64,000 nucleotides of DNA from Trichomonas vaginalis G3 (lineage: Eukaryota > Parabasalia > Trichomonadida > Trichomonadidae), in contig NC_067206.1 in NCBI RefSeq assembly GCF_026262505.1, forward strand, positions 24,443,896 through 24,507,895, in the 5' to 3' direction. The translations under genes and the position numbers were made by a program. The number at the start of each line of letters is the position of its first letter. Positions within the stretch are counted from its first letter, which is position 1. The notes under the pieces are model-generated. The model made no database searches and was not told the DNA's origin. It saw only the letters and a program-made list of their open reading frames with translations. This document shows, piece after piece, positions 10,271 through 19,958 of the stretch.

Positions 10271-10283
10271 TGAGATTTGATAA

Positions 10284-10553
10284 ATGTCTAGCAGTGATTC
10301 ATCAGATGACATTCCTAGTTCAATGAATAATAAAGATGCCATTCAAAGGTTAAACCAAGAAATAGCAAAAATTGATCGCGAAAACTCTGATATGATGGAG
10401 AAAATTAATGAATTAGAAAAAGAAGCTGAATTAATCAGATCAAAGAAGGATTTACAAACAAAAAAGCTTGAAGAATCTGGCAGCTCATCATCTTTTATCA
10501 TTTTCTTCATTTTATTGTCAATTATTTTTTATATTCTTCTCAAAAAGAATTAA
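10284..10553 (+). CDS. Small tail-anchored coiled-coil protein (89 aa)
   Basis: The protein has a Ser/Asp-rich head (residues 1-15) and a continuous heptad coiled coil from about 18 to 63. A short Ser linker (SGSSSS) and one hydrophobic helix (residues 71-86, FIIFFILLSIIFYILL) follow, ending in KKN. This is the layout of a SNARE-like or other tail-anchored membrane protein. However, the coiled coil lacks an obvious central zero-layer Q/R in a full SNARE motif, so I do not name it a SNARE. The lysines at the extreme C-terminus could act as an ER-retrieval signal. It diverges from NAA25 by 172 bp. Confidence 0.7.
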   Translation: MSSSDSSDDIPSSMNNKDAIQRLNQEIAKIDRENSDMMEKINELEKEAELIRSKKDLQTKKLEESGSSSSFIIFFILLSIIFYILLKKN

Positions 10554-10941
10554 TTCCTCGATCGTGCACCAGAAGGAACTATTTAGCTGTTTAATTCAAG
10601 AATACTTTTTGCTCCATTCGCTTTAATACATGATTTCAAATATTGATACTAGATTTCAAATTGAATTCATGTCAATAATCCACCACATGAATCAACCAGA
10701 ATATATTCTTACAAATCTTGAAGAGTCATGTTAAATATGTTTAGGAATTTGTAGAATCATGTAGATTGAATTGCAACACATGCAAGTTCTATTTAATTCA
10801 TTCCTATTTGACTTGATTTTTTGATACATATCCAAATTTGAATAAAAAATTTTAGTTTTTCAATGAATATTTTGAAACCCCGGGAAGTGAATTCATTAAG
10901 CTTACAGGTGAATTATAATTTCATATTGTTTGTATTTGAAA
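10554..10941. other. Intergenic up to duplication breakpoint
   Basis: AT-rich DNA unique to this locus. It ends where similarity to the importin gene at 48.9 kb begins abruptly. Confidence 0.5.
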
Positions 10942-11589
10942 ACAAGAATACAATCGTTAGATCAAGCGCTATTAATACATTATCTCATCATCTCTTCATA
11001 CTTCCCAGAAAACACAGAATTAATGTCCTCCATATGCGAATTAGCTGAAAAGGACTTGGATGTCAACTACAATGATGTTAAAATCAACTTATTCCAGGCA
11101 TTTAATTTCCTTGTTTGGGCAAATAAGGAATTGGTTGCTCCAAGAGCTAATACATTGGTTAATTTGGCAATGGAGATGATAAAGAATGAAGAAATCAACG
11201 AAACAACTAAATTCGACCCTGCAGTTCTTTGGGCATCACTCATAGAATTGTACGAATTATCTCCTTCGATGGAGGAGTTGGAAGCTGTCATAAATGTCCT
11301 TCCTGGATGTGCCCACGACTACCAACTTAAATATTCTGCTCATTTCGCCTCTTTCCTCATGCAGAAGTATCCTAACGCTATTCAGAGTGAGCCAATAGTA
11401 AGATTCGCTACAACAATCATCGGTTCCGATGCTTTGTTCGAATACATCGATCCGAACGACATCGTCCTTTTGGCTCAGGCAATTAACAGCGCAGACCCAG
11501 AACTTGTCAAGACTATTGCTAATAATAATGAATCACAACTTCAATACATTAAAGAACACATGGAAATTATCGCAAATTTCCAACAGTAA
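10942..11589 (+). pseudogene. 3' fragment of importin-beta-like gene
   Basis: From 10942 the DNA is nearly identical to 48918-49567, the last 215 or so codons of the importin-beta-like gene. It carries the same stop and the same 3' flank. The first 25 codons are out of frame with the parent, and the fragment has no promoter or HEAT-repeat N-terminus. It therefore looks like a duplication by-product and not a short gene. Differences from the long copy are few: one Gly-to-Ser change near 11,388 and loss of one GAT codon near 11,430. The copy is therefore recent. Confidence 0.85.
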
Positions 11590-12078
11590 GTTGTAAAAGA
11601 TAGAGTTTGATTTTATTAGAATTTTATTGCAAGTTTCATCTTTTTTTTATCTACATACAATTAAAAGAATGATATCCAATTCGTCGGATTTTTTTTTTGT
11701 TGCGATGAATTTTATAAACCTCCATTATTTTTGCTCTTGGAGACACTATATATCTTTTCTAGTTAGTTATAGTTATCAAATAGGCGGGCACTACTAAACC
11801 ATTTCATCTCATAAATGTGGCAAATATAATTATCAACATATATCGGCCCGCTAATAGAATTTGCTAGATATAACATGTGACTAGTTGATTTGAAAGTAAA
11901 ACAAAATAAGGAAATTCATTGGGGAAAAAATGAATTCCCCTTCATTTTTTCAAAAATATATTGAAAAGTTGACAAAGTGAATTTTTAGATATGAATATGA
12001 TTGAGTTAATTGGCACAAATAGTTTTTAAATAATCTCTTACTTTACCATTTGAATACATCATTGCCTAAATTTCTTCT
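11590..12078. other. Convergent spacer, conserved in three copies
   Basis: This spacer lies between the importin 3' end and the ankyrin stop. The part from about 11,830 onward, which contains a TATCGGCCCGCTAAT box, also occurs at about 14,692 and 49,810. No frame is supported. Confidence 0.55.
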
Positions 12079-13452
12079 CTATTTGGTTTTGTCTTCCAAA
12101 AAGTATTTTTTCACAGAACTTTTTGCGACATCAAGAGCAGTCTTTCCATCATTATCCTTTGCTTCTTTATCAGCTCCAACAGAGATAAGATATTTAACAA
12201 CTTCAAGATGACCTTTAATTGATGCATAAATGAGTGGAGTAGATCCATATTTATTCTTTGCATCTTTATCAGCTCCAACAGAGATAAGATATTTAACAAC
12301 TTCAAGATGACCTTTAATTGATGCATAAATGAGTGGAGTAGATCCATTATTAACCTTTGCTTCTTTATCAGCTCCAGCTGAGATAAGATATTTAACAACT
12401 TCAAGATGACCTTCTTCTGATGCTTCAATGAGTGGAGTACATCCAAGACTATTCTTTGCTTCTTTATCAGCTCCAGCTGAGATAAGATATTTAACAACTT
12501 CAAGATGACCATTAGATGATGCTAAAATGAGTGGAGTCCATCCAAGACTATTCTTTGCATCTTTATCAGCTCCAACAGAGATAAGATATTTAACAACTTC
12601 AAGATGACCATTAGATGATGCCCAAATGAGTGGAGTAGATCCATATTTATTCTTTGCATCTTTATCAGCTCCAACAGAGATAAGATATTTAACAACTTCA
12701 AGATGACCATTTTCTGTTGCCCAAATGAGTGGAGTACATCCATCATTATCCTTTGATTCTTTGTCACAACCACATTCGATGAGTGATTGAACAAGTCTGA
12801 GATTTCCTTTTTCACTTGCAAAATGAAGAACATTTCTCTTACGAGAATCATATTTATCTTTTTTAGGAGCAATCTTTTTCCAAAGTCCTTCTTCGACTGA
12901 TTTTGAAATCATTTCGTGGTTTCCTGTCGAAGAAAGTTCATCAAGGAATTTGTAAACTGTTTCAAAATCACTAGATTTCTTAAGTTCTGTGATTTTAGTT
13001 AAAATATCGCGTGAATGATTGTAATTTTCATTAGTTACATTGACAGTAGTATCTTTGGTTGCATTTTCATTTTCTTTTTGAAAAGCTTTGGATTTATCTT
13101 GAATTATTTCTCTTTCGTTCGTAGAATCGTTTATAACTTTCTCATTCTGTTTTAAAAAATCTGTAATGCCATCAAATATATTGAATTTCATGTATCTTTT
13201 CACAGAGTTAAGAATTGAAACAACTTCTTCGAGATTTTGGACACGAACGTTTGCCTTCCTTGTACAGATATATAATTCTTTGGAATTGAGAGTTGATGAA
13301 GATTGTTTAAGAAGAGTAACGTACTGATCAGCTGTCAAATGTGAATTTTTCATGATTATTTTGATATCCCTCATATCAAATGTATCGAAGAAGTTTTCAT
13401 TATTAATATAATCGCTGATATAAGCAGCAATGTATTCGAAATTCAGATCCAT
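12079..13452 (-). CDS. Ankyrin-repeat protein, copy A (457 aa)
   Basis: Residues 1 to about 205 are a helical N-terminal domain (MDLNFEYIAAYISDYINNENFF, then a LTADQYVTLLKQSSS segment). It is nearly identical in the paralogues at 14.9 and 50.1 kb and resembles the ankyrin-associated leader domain of trichomonad proteins. From about 209 onward there are seven full ankyrin units and a half-unit cap (KTALDVAKSS). Central units are almost identical at DNA level, the signature of recent unequal exchange. There is no signal or membrane segment. The start ATG at 13452 (CCATGGATC) is conserved in all three paralogues. The function is likely a protein-interaction scaffold, with no specific partner known. 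Confidence 0.85.
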   Translation of the reverse strand: MDLNFEYIAAYISDYINNENFFDTFDMRDIKIIMKNSHLTADQYVTLLKQSSSTLNSKELYICTRKANVRVQNLEEVVSILNSVKRYMKFNIFDGITDFLKQNEKVINDSTNEREIIQDKSKAFQKENENATKDTTVNVTNENYNHSRDILTKITELKKSSDFETVYKFLDELSSTGNHEMISKSVEEGLWKKIAPKKDKYDSRKRNVLHFASEKGNLRLVQSLIECGCDKESKDNDGCTPLIWATENGHLEVVKYLISVGADKDAKNKYGSTPLIWASSNGHLEVVKYLISVGADKDAKNSLGWTPLILASSNGHLEVVKYLISAGADKEAKNSLGCTPLIEASEEGHLEVVKYLISAGADKEAKVNNGSTPLIYASIKGHLEVVKYLISVGADKDAKNKYGSTPLIYASIKGHLEVVKYLISVGADKEAKDNDGKTALDVAKSSVKKYFLEDKTK

Positions 13453-14690
13453 GGCCTATTTCGTTTTTGAAAAAAAAATCGTAACTTTACAAAAAATCTG
13501 AAAAAAAATAGAATTGCTACTACGCTCTTTTACATACATTTGACATTTCTGCACAATTCAAAAATTTTTTCCACAATTCAAAAATTCTTGTTTATTCAAA
13601 TTTGTGGGCTTTGAATTCCTCACAAAAATTGAATTCGTGCACACTAAATAAAAAATAGAGTGAATAAACTGTTCAAAATTGAGAGAAAAACGATAATTTT
13701 TAAAATAATAACAAGATATGGTTAAAAGTAATAGATATAGAAGGGATCAAGCAATATAATAATAATTGTTGGCTGATAAGCATCAATTTTTTGAAATTTC
13801 ATAATTTGAATTCAAAAATTCAATGTGTCTTGCGGTTTCAAAAGGCACCTTCAAATTGAACGATAGCACAGACACTATTGAATTTTACCCATTCTATTTA
13901 GTTTTTACCCTTTTTATTTTTAAGAATTAATGACTGAAACAGCTGTTTTGCTATGACCTCAATCACTTTTATTTATTATTTTAAATATTATTTAATTTTA
14001 TTATTTGAATAGGCCAACTTATATTTGAGAAGCTCAATTTGAGACCACTTAATACATTGAAATATCATAAATATTGAAATATTAAAAAGTGTATTTCAAA
14101 ATATTGAAATTATAAAAATTTATAATACTGAAATTGAGACAAATTAATAAATTCAATGTGTTTTTTTTGAAATAACTCTCAAATATTATTTTTTTTTGTT
14201 TATTTAATGATGAATAAATATGATTGCTTTAGTCAATCATAAAAACTAATTTAAGTTTAAAATAATGAAAGGATAAATTGATCGTTTTTTAAAATACAAT
14301 TATTTTTGATGATTTGCAAGAATCTTTGAAAAGAATATAATATTGGTTCTATTATTGTAAAATTTATCCAAATCATGTATTACATAAATTACGATTAAAA
14401 CGATGAAAGAACCAAAAAGTGTGTTTTGTGTTTTGTTGTTGCGTGTTGGATGCGGGATCCTGTTATTTCCGAAATCGACAAAAAATTTGGAAATTTAATT
14501 TCCGAAATCGAAATTATATTAATGTTTTTAATATTCTTATATCAAAAGCATTAAAGTTCATTAAGAGAAAAACAATTCTTCTTCTTCAATCTATTGGCGC
14601 ATTTATTTCTACACGCCAATAAGGAAGGGAAAATTATAAGACACCATTGTGTCTTCAAAACGCTAATTTTTGATATTTTTAACAACCCTA
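13453..14690. other. 5' flank of ankyrin copy A, duplicated at 51.5-52.7 kb
   Basis: This AT-rich noncoding DNA is shared with the right-hand copy at very high identity. A 67-codon frame at 14419-14622 is conserved in both copies. That is expected of any recent duplicate and its composition is poor, so it is not called. AAGAC at 14638-14642 is the empty target site of the MITE found at 52724. Confidence 0.65.
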
Positions 14691-15900
14691 ATTATCAACA
14701 TATATCGGCCCGCTAATAGAATTTGCTAGATATAACATGTGACTAGTTGATTTGAAAGTAAAACAAAATAAGGAAATTCATTGGGGAAAAAATGAATTCC
14801 CCTTCATTTTTTCAAAAATATATTGAAAAGTTGACAAAGTGAATTTTTAGATATGAATATGATTGAGTTAATTGGCACAAATAGTTTTTAAATAATCTCT
14901 TACTTTACCATTTGAATACATCATTGCCTAAATTTCTTCTCTATTTGGTTTTGTCTTCCAAAAAGTATTCTTTCACAGAACCACTTGCAACATCAAGAGC
15001 AGTCTTTCCATCATTATTCTTTGCTTCTTTATCAGCTCCAACAGAGATAAGATATTTAACAACTTCAAGATGACCATTTTCTGTTGCCCAAATGAGTGGA
15101 GTACATCCATCATTATCCTTTGATTCTTTGTCACAACCACATTCGATGAGTGATTGAACAAGTCTGAGATTTCCTTTTTCACTTGCAAAATGAAGAACAT
15201 TTCTCTTACGAGAATCATATTTATCTTTTTTAGGAGCAATCTTTTTCCAAAGTCCTTCTTCGACTGATTTTGAAATCATTTCGTGGTTTCCTGTCGAAGA
15301 AAGTTCATCAAGGAATTTGTAAACTGTTTCAAAATCACTAGATTTCTTAAGTTCTGTGATTTTAGTTAAAATATCGCGTGAATGATTGTAATTTTCATTA
15401 GTTACATTGACAGTAGTATCTTTGGTTGCATTTTCATTTTCTTTTTGAAAAGCTTTGGATTTATCTTGAATTATTTCTCTTTCGTTCGTAGAATCGTTTA
15501 TAACTTTCTCATTCTGTTTTAAAAAATCTGTAATGCCATCAAATATATTGAATTTCATGTATCTTTTCACAGAGTTAAGAATTGAAACAACTTCTTCGAG
15601 ATTTTGGACACGAACGTTTGCCTTCCTTGTACAGATATATAATTCTTTGGAATTGAGAGTTGATGAAGATTGTTTAAGAAGAGTAACGTACTGATCAGCT
15701 GTCAAATGTGAATTTTTCATGATTATTTTGATATCCCTCATATCAAATGTATCGAAGAAGTTTTCATTATTAATATAATCGCTGATATAAGCAGCAATGT
15801 ATTCGAAATTCAGATCCATGGCCTATTTCGTTTTTGAAAAAAAAATCGTAACTTTACAAAAAATCTGAAAAAAAATAGAATTGCTACTACGCTCTTTTTA
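14691..15900. repeat. Ankyrin gene duplication copy C
   Basis: This is a third copy of the ankyrin 3' flank, gene and proximal 5' flank, directly abutting copy A in the same orientation. It matches A from 11,831 and B from 49,807. It ends in the 5' flank near 15,900, where a further imperfect repeat of the flank follows. Confidence 0.8.
14941..15819 (-). CDS. Ankyrin-repeat protein, contracted copy C (292 aa)
   Basis: The N-terminal domain and first two ankyrin units are identical in protein sequence to copy A (12079-13452) up to residue about 270. The protein then jumps straight to the cap (KTALDVASGSVKEYFLEDKTK). It thus has two full units plus a cap, against seven plus cap in A and eight plus cap in B. 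The frame is intact, as expected if whole 99-bp units were lost by recombination between near-identical repeats. Whether so short a solenoid still folds and binds is unknown. Confidence 0.8.
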   Translation of the reverse strand: MDLNFEYIAAYISDYINNENFFDTFDMRDIKIIMKNSHLTADQYVTLLKQSSSTLNSKELYICTRKANVRVQNLEEVVSILNSVKRYMKFNIFDGITDFLKQNEKVINDSTNEREIIQDKSKAFQKENENATKDTTVNVTNENYNHSRDILTKITELKKSSDFETVYKFLDELSSTGNHEMISKSVEEGLWKKIAPKKDKYDSRKRNVLHFASEKGNLRLVQSLIECGCDKESKDNDGCTPLIWATENGHLEVVKYLISVGADKEAKNNDGKTALDVASGSVKEYFLEDKTK

Positions 15901-16199
15901 CATACATTTGACTTTTCTCCACAATTCAAAAAAAAACTAGAATTGGTACTACACTCTTTTTACACACAAATGACTTTTTTTTCGTCTTATTTAGAGCGAT
16001 ATAAATAAATCAGCTGAGCTGCGCGCCGATAGAAGCTGACAAAAAATAGTTTCGGTATTGAATGAATCTATATCTTACTTTGATGTAATGATAATAGGCA
16101 TAATACTATTAGTTACTAAAATACAATTGTTTAATTAATAACAAAATAAAAACAAGTTTAATATTAATACAAAATTAACAACATAAAGATAAACATTGC
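15820..16199. other. Upstream region with imperfect tandem repeat of ankyrin 5' flank
   Basis: Two imperfect copies of about 63 bp lie near 15,870-15,985. Each contains AGAATTG-TACTAC-CTCTTTTTACA-CA followed by TTGACTTTT or ATGACTTTT. On the minus strand, CTTCTATCGGCGCGC at about 16,023-16,036 carries the ATCGGC motif seen near other starts. No gene is called. Confidence 0.5.
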
Positions 16200-17108
16200 T
16201 TAAGAAGCATTCGGAAGGGCATTAAGAGCATCGTTAGCGATTTGGGAATAAACTGTAGCTTTGTATACGTAGTCATGAACATCCTGTCTCTCATCAGTTC
16301 TTCTATCAATAAATGTATGCCCTTGACATGATTTTGCAGCACATTTATATGAAATACCGCCTCTTCTGGACAAATCTCTCGGAGATCTGTCATCTAATGG
16401 CGCATTGGCAAAATATGAATAGTTCGCAAGTTCATAAACAGCTCCATAGCCGAAATACTTAAATATACGCGGATATTCAAACACTTGAATAAGTGCGTTA
16501 GGATTTGTATTCCTAAATTTTGTAATTGTATCTGTAATGTATGATTTAGTATTTGGAATTGAAGAGTAATTAGCTGTATTACGTGAGCATATAAATCCTT
16601 CTTTTTCACGAACAACAGTACCACTTTTGACATAAAGTAAAACTGTGCGCATTTCATTATAAGTATTATTAAGTGTGTAAGATAAATTAACCCATGAATC
16701 TGATCCCGCGCTATCAGAAACACAGTTTGCTGTTTCTCTGAAATATGGAGAGAATAAAACTTGTGAAAATCGATTATCCGTTGCTGTATTTGGATAATAC
16801 GTATCATTTCCTATAAAGTTATATAATGAATTGAAGCTAGAATCTGAACTGATATTCGTTGCATTATTTAAACTTGTTGCCGAGGCAAAACAGATCACCG
16901 CAGTTAAACCTGAGAAGGCATAATATGAAATGTTAGCTGAGGTGCCGTTTATTGATTGATAACAGTAATTATATGCATACATTTTATATAAAATTATGGG
17001 GATATCACCAATTGATAAACGTTCATAACATCCCCTCAAAAATAAATTGTTCTCAATTCCGAAAAATTGCATTACAGAATCCAAGAATTGACACCAAAAT
17101 CTATACAT
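16200..17108 (-). CDS. Unrecognised Asn/Ser-rich protein (302 aa)
   Basis: No family is recognised. The first third (residues 15-90) contains hydrophobic stretches and several N-x-S/T sites (NGTS, NISY, NATN, NISS), as in secreted or surface proteins. A clean signal peptide is not obvious because the extreme N-terminus (MYRFWCQFLDSVMQFFG) is followed by charged residues. The C-terminal 70 residues are distinctive: a Pro/Asp/Arg-rich stretch, RGGISYKCAAKSCQGHTF (a CxxxxC-xx-H pattern), then RQDVHDYVYKATVYSQ. The start lies 4 bp from a beta-helix fragment on the other strand, so the N-terminus may have been created by a rearrangement. There is no upstream Inr. Confidence 0.55.
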   Translation of the reverse strand: MYRFWCQFLDSVMQFFGIENNLFLRGCYERLSIGDIPIILYKMYAYNYCYQSINGTSANISYYAFSGLTAVICFASATSLNNATNISSDSSFNSLYNFIGNDTYYPNTATDNRFSQVLFSPYFRETANCVSDSAGSDSWVNLSYTLNNTYNEMRTVLLYVKSGTVVREKEGFICSRNTANYSSIPNTKSYITDTITKFRNTNPNALIQVFEYPRIFKYFGYGAVYELANYSYFANAPLDDRSPRDLSRRGGISYKCAAKSCQGHTFIDRRTDERQDVHDYVYKATVYSQIANDALNALPNAS

Positions 17109-17112
17109 CGCT

Positions 17113-18156
17113 GTGAAACAACTAGTCCATGCACATATTTGCTTACAAACGAAAAAATTGATAAATTTGAATTTCGATCTAAGTTGGGATGAATTTTATT
17201 CCGGACAAAACGATAGTTACTATTCAGGAAGATTTTTAAACTCCCATAGTTATTACATTGTTGAAATAACTTCAATACAAAATTCGAGATTCATTAATTT
17301 TACTAATGCCGCTACATCAAATATTAAAATACTTTTTGAATCGTCATTATTCCATTCAAATCATATAGGTGATTCCAAAGGTTCTAAAGGATATGATGGA
17401 TATGGTGGAAATATCTATCTCTATTCCAATTTAGATGTTGTTCAAAACAAGATATGCTCTTATAATTGTTCTTCAAGCGGATTTGGACAACATTGCTATA
17501 TATACCTAAATTCCACCACTATTCCGTTCAAAAATTATAACTATCTTTCTTCATATTCCGATTTAGGCCAAACAGGAGTTGGAAAGTCACCAATCAATCA
17601 TGTAAGAGGCGAAATTATAATTCATAATTCAAATATATCAAATTGTAGAACTAACCAACATTGTGCAATTTTAATTGAATTAACACGCTTTCCAGGAAAT
17701 ATTTCACAATCATCAATCACAAACAATTCAGCGACATCAGACTTTTGCATTTATTTTTCGGGATATGAATCATTTTCATATATCAAAACCAATTTTTTGA
17801 ATAATTCAGTATCAGACAAATTATTTCGTACAAGTAATCATGATTTAACTATAAAAGAATGTATCATTAAAAACAATTCAGCAGCAAACACATTTATTTC
17901 GAGAAGTCCTTATTCGATTAATATAATATACAGTTTCATTGAAACAAACGGATCCACAGCTAGTTTAAACACAGAATCATTAACAACACAAGAGTTTGAA
18001 AACATTTTCTCTGTTTATCTTTCAAGTGAATGCTGTTGTAAATATATCCATGCTCAATCTGAAAAATATAACTCTGTTAAGCTATTAATATCTCTTTCTA
18101 ATTACATATCAAGTTACTGTTTCGAACAAGGCATTGCAGAAGCTTTTGCTACCTAA
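17113..18156 (+). pseudogene. Fragment of beta-helix (Pmp/BspA-type) surface protein
   Basis: The open frame of about 347 codons has many short N-N/S-x-A-x repeats, such as IHNSNISNCRTN, SSITNNSATSDF, TNFLNNSVSD and CIIKNNSAANTF. This is the pattern of right-handed parallel beta-helix proteins like the polymorphic membrane-protein family expanded on the trichomonad surface. The frame has no ATG at all: it begins at GTG and contains no later methionine. Full members are much longer and have a C-terminal membrane helix, which is missing here. It is therefore a 5'- and 3'-truncated fragment abutting the minus-strand gene at 17,108. Confidence 0.7.
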
Positions 18157-18581
18157 AATATCACCGAAGGTAATTAGAGAGACAACCTTTATTTGTGATG
18201 CATCACCCTTTTTGAAATAATTTCTACCATCAAATATAATGGGTTTATATCTATAAGAAATAATTTTGAGTTTGAATTGCATTGATTTATAGCTTCGAAT
18301 TGCCTTATAATCTTTTGAGTTTTATTATTTCAATATGTTTTATATTAGACTAGTTGAATGATATACTGCTAATATAATACTATCATCAAACACGTGATAT
18401 CTCACAACTATTATACTAAAACTTATAGTATCGTTTAAATCTCAAAATACAAACGATAATACTATTATTAGCAGATTTCAATATGCATATGCCTGAAATG
18501 GGATTATAAAAAGTATGCTAATTATGCTAATTTTGTTTCAGTGTTCTAGCACTGAAACAATAATAAAATTTAGTCTATTAT
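18157..18581. other. Intergenic with two small inverted repeats
   Basis: Positions 18366-18387 and 18455-18474 form a roughly 20-bp imperfect inverted repeat (CTGCTAATATAATACTAT against its complement) around an 80-bp AT-rich core. This could be a tiny MITE remnant. A perfect hairpin GTTTCAGTG-TTCTAG-CACTGAAAC at 18535-18558 lies 24 bp beyond the L7 stop and may help end its transcript. Confidence 0.5.
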
Positions 18582-19301
18582 TTAGATCATTCTTTCGATA
18601 AGCTCATCGATAAGGTGTTCGCGGTTACCATAATCGCCACCCTCAACATAAGCGCGGTTAATCTTCTTGTAGCCGCCCTTTGGAGCATGAAGCTTGAAGA
18701 CAGCAAGGAAGCGGTTAGCAGCAGCAAAGTTTGGACCAACAGTGTAGATTTCGTGAGCGAGATCTTCAACAGACTCGATGCAAAGATGGCCGAGAGCAAC
18801 CTTGATGATCTGGTTGTCAGCGATTGGGATACGCTGGCCATTAAGGTTGGCTGTGCCAAGCTTGTAGATGAGCTTGCGGACCATGTCAACGGATGGGTAG
18901 CCGAAGGCAACCTGTGGTGTAACACGCTTGAGCATCTCGATTGTAGCCTTGTTGAGGCGGACAAAGATAGCGTTGTGCTTCTGGTTGAGTCTGAAGAGAT
19001 GAAGGATCTTGCGGACATCTGGGTGGAGCTTGTTTGTACCCTTTGTACGGATGACGAAAGCAAACTTGGCTTCAGCTGGGACATAGAAAGCACCTTCGGC
19101 TGTGGCCTTGTTCTCGGCATCGATTTCGGCCTTTGTCTGGGAAACGTATTCAGCGGCGTACTTCTTAGCACGTTCCTGAATCTTGGCTTCATTAGCCTTG
19201 GCAGCAGCAAGGAGCTCCTCTTTCTTCTTGAGGTAAGCAGCCTTCTGGGCTTCAACGCGAGCGGCGATCTTCTGGAGTGTCTCTGGAAGTGGTTTTCCCA
19301 T
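18582..19301 (-). CDS. RPL7: 60S ribosomal protein L7 (uL30)
   Basis: The 239-residue protein is full-length eukaryotic L7. It has a basic helical N-terminal extension (residues 1-80, Ala/Lys/Glu-rich coiled coil) and then the uL30 fold starting at FAFVIRTKGTNKLHPDVRK. Conserved blocks include LRLNQKHNAIFVRLNKAT, a YGYPSxxxVRKLIYKLG-like segment and the terminal GGDYGNREHLIDELIERM. It binds 5S rRNA and 28S expansion regions in the large subunit. Base composition is clearly richer in G+C than its surroundings, as expected for a highly expressed gene under codon selection. The DNA just upstream has GGCCTTTGGCC, a palindrome with a CCTTT core, in place of a TCAYW Inr. Confidence 0.97.
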   Translation of the reverse strand: MGKPLPETLQKIAARVEAQKAAYLKKKEELLAAAKANEAKIQERAKKYAAEYVSQTKAEIDAENKATAEGAFYVPAEAKFAFVIRTKGTNKLHPDVRKILHLFRLNQKHNAIFVRLNKATIEMLKRVTPQVAFGYPSVDMVRKLIYKLGTANLNGQRIPIADNQIIKVALGHLCIESVEDLAHEIYTVGPNFAAANRFLAVFKLHAPKGGYKKINRAYVEGGDYGNREHLIDELIERMI

Positions 19302-19928
19302 GAAACTAAATGTCTTGATTTTGAATCAAGATTAATCGTCTCGGGCCAAAGGCCAAAAAGAAAAATTGACATATCATTTTATAACTCTTTCAAACACTAT
19401 AATTATATAGCTTTAATACTCAGCATTTATATTTCCCAAGTTAAAGTTCTCTAGAGAGCAATTATTTCGAGAAATTCTAAATCCTCGACTTTAGCTTGGA
19501 GCAACCTCTCTTTAAAAGGCTGTAATCTGTATCAAACTCATATATCTTCATAGATTCTTTATTTGTAATTTCTTTTTTGATAATGATCAATTCATGTTAA
19601 AATATCCACAAGAAAGAGCCATAGATAAGGTTAAATATAACAAAAAACGATATGCTATGAGTTTGATATTATGAATATTTGTATTTTTTATAATTATTTC
19701 ATGATTTAGATTTGGGGTATATTTCTTAATGCATTTGATTCGGCTATATTATTATATTTGGTTGTATACTTATACAATGATCTCCAAGACACCGACTTAT
19801 ATATAAAATTATATAATTGATCAATATGAGTTTTATAGGCTGCGAGAGCATCAATTTTAGATTCTCAGCCTTATTCTCCTAAGTTGGGATGCTTCTTACG
19901 CTTTTGACTAGGCTGAATAAGTATCTAT
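19302..19928. other. Intergenic, divergent promoters
   Basis: This is AT-rich DNA between divergent RPL7 and the SAP-domain gene. Apart from the GGCCTTTGGCC palindrome near 19,346 no element stands out. Confidence 0.5.
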
Positions 19929-19934
19929 TCACAT
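19929..19934 (+). promoter_or_regulatory. Inr TCACAT before SAP-domain gene
   Basis: CTATTCACATTCC matches TCAYW. The putative start A at 19931 is 28 nt before the ATG. Confidence 0.5.
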
Positions 19935-19958
19935 TCCAAAAAAATAAAGTTCGTTTTT

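Larger units (their letters stand above)
10942..14690. repeat. Segmental duplication copy A (importin 3' end + ankyrin gene)
   Basis: This block is collinear with 48918-53409. It contains the importin 3' end, the convergent spacer, an ankyrin gene with all of its 5' flank, and about 45 bp of the promoter of the unknown gene at 53,424. Coordinates differ only by small indels, ankyrin-unit number and a 632-bp MITE present only at the right copy. At 14690 the match ends in AACAACCCTAA and the sequence passes directly into a further copy of the ankyrin 3' flank. Confidence 0.85.

Noticed and set aside
10930-11589. Independent small importin-related gene
   Set aside because: Its first codons are out of frame with the parent gene, it lacks a promoter, and similarity begins abruptly at a duplication breakpoint.
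12111-12872. Alternative-frame proteins of repeated KLLNILS-type units within ankyrin genes
   Set aside because: They are out-of-frame readings of the near-identical ankyrin DNA repeats, present wherever the repeats occur.
14419-14622. 67-codon frame conserved at 52500-52703
   Set aside because: Conservation is explained by the recent segmental duplication; composition is Cys/Asn/Ile-rich drift and there is no promoter signal.
18615-19454. Long plus-strand frame opposite ribosomal protein L7
   Set aside because: It is an antisense shadow caused by the biased codon use of the highly expressed RPL7 gene.
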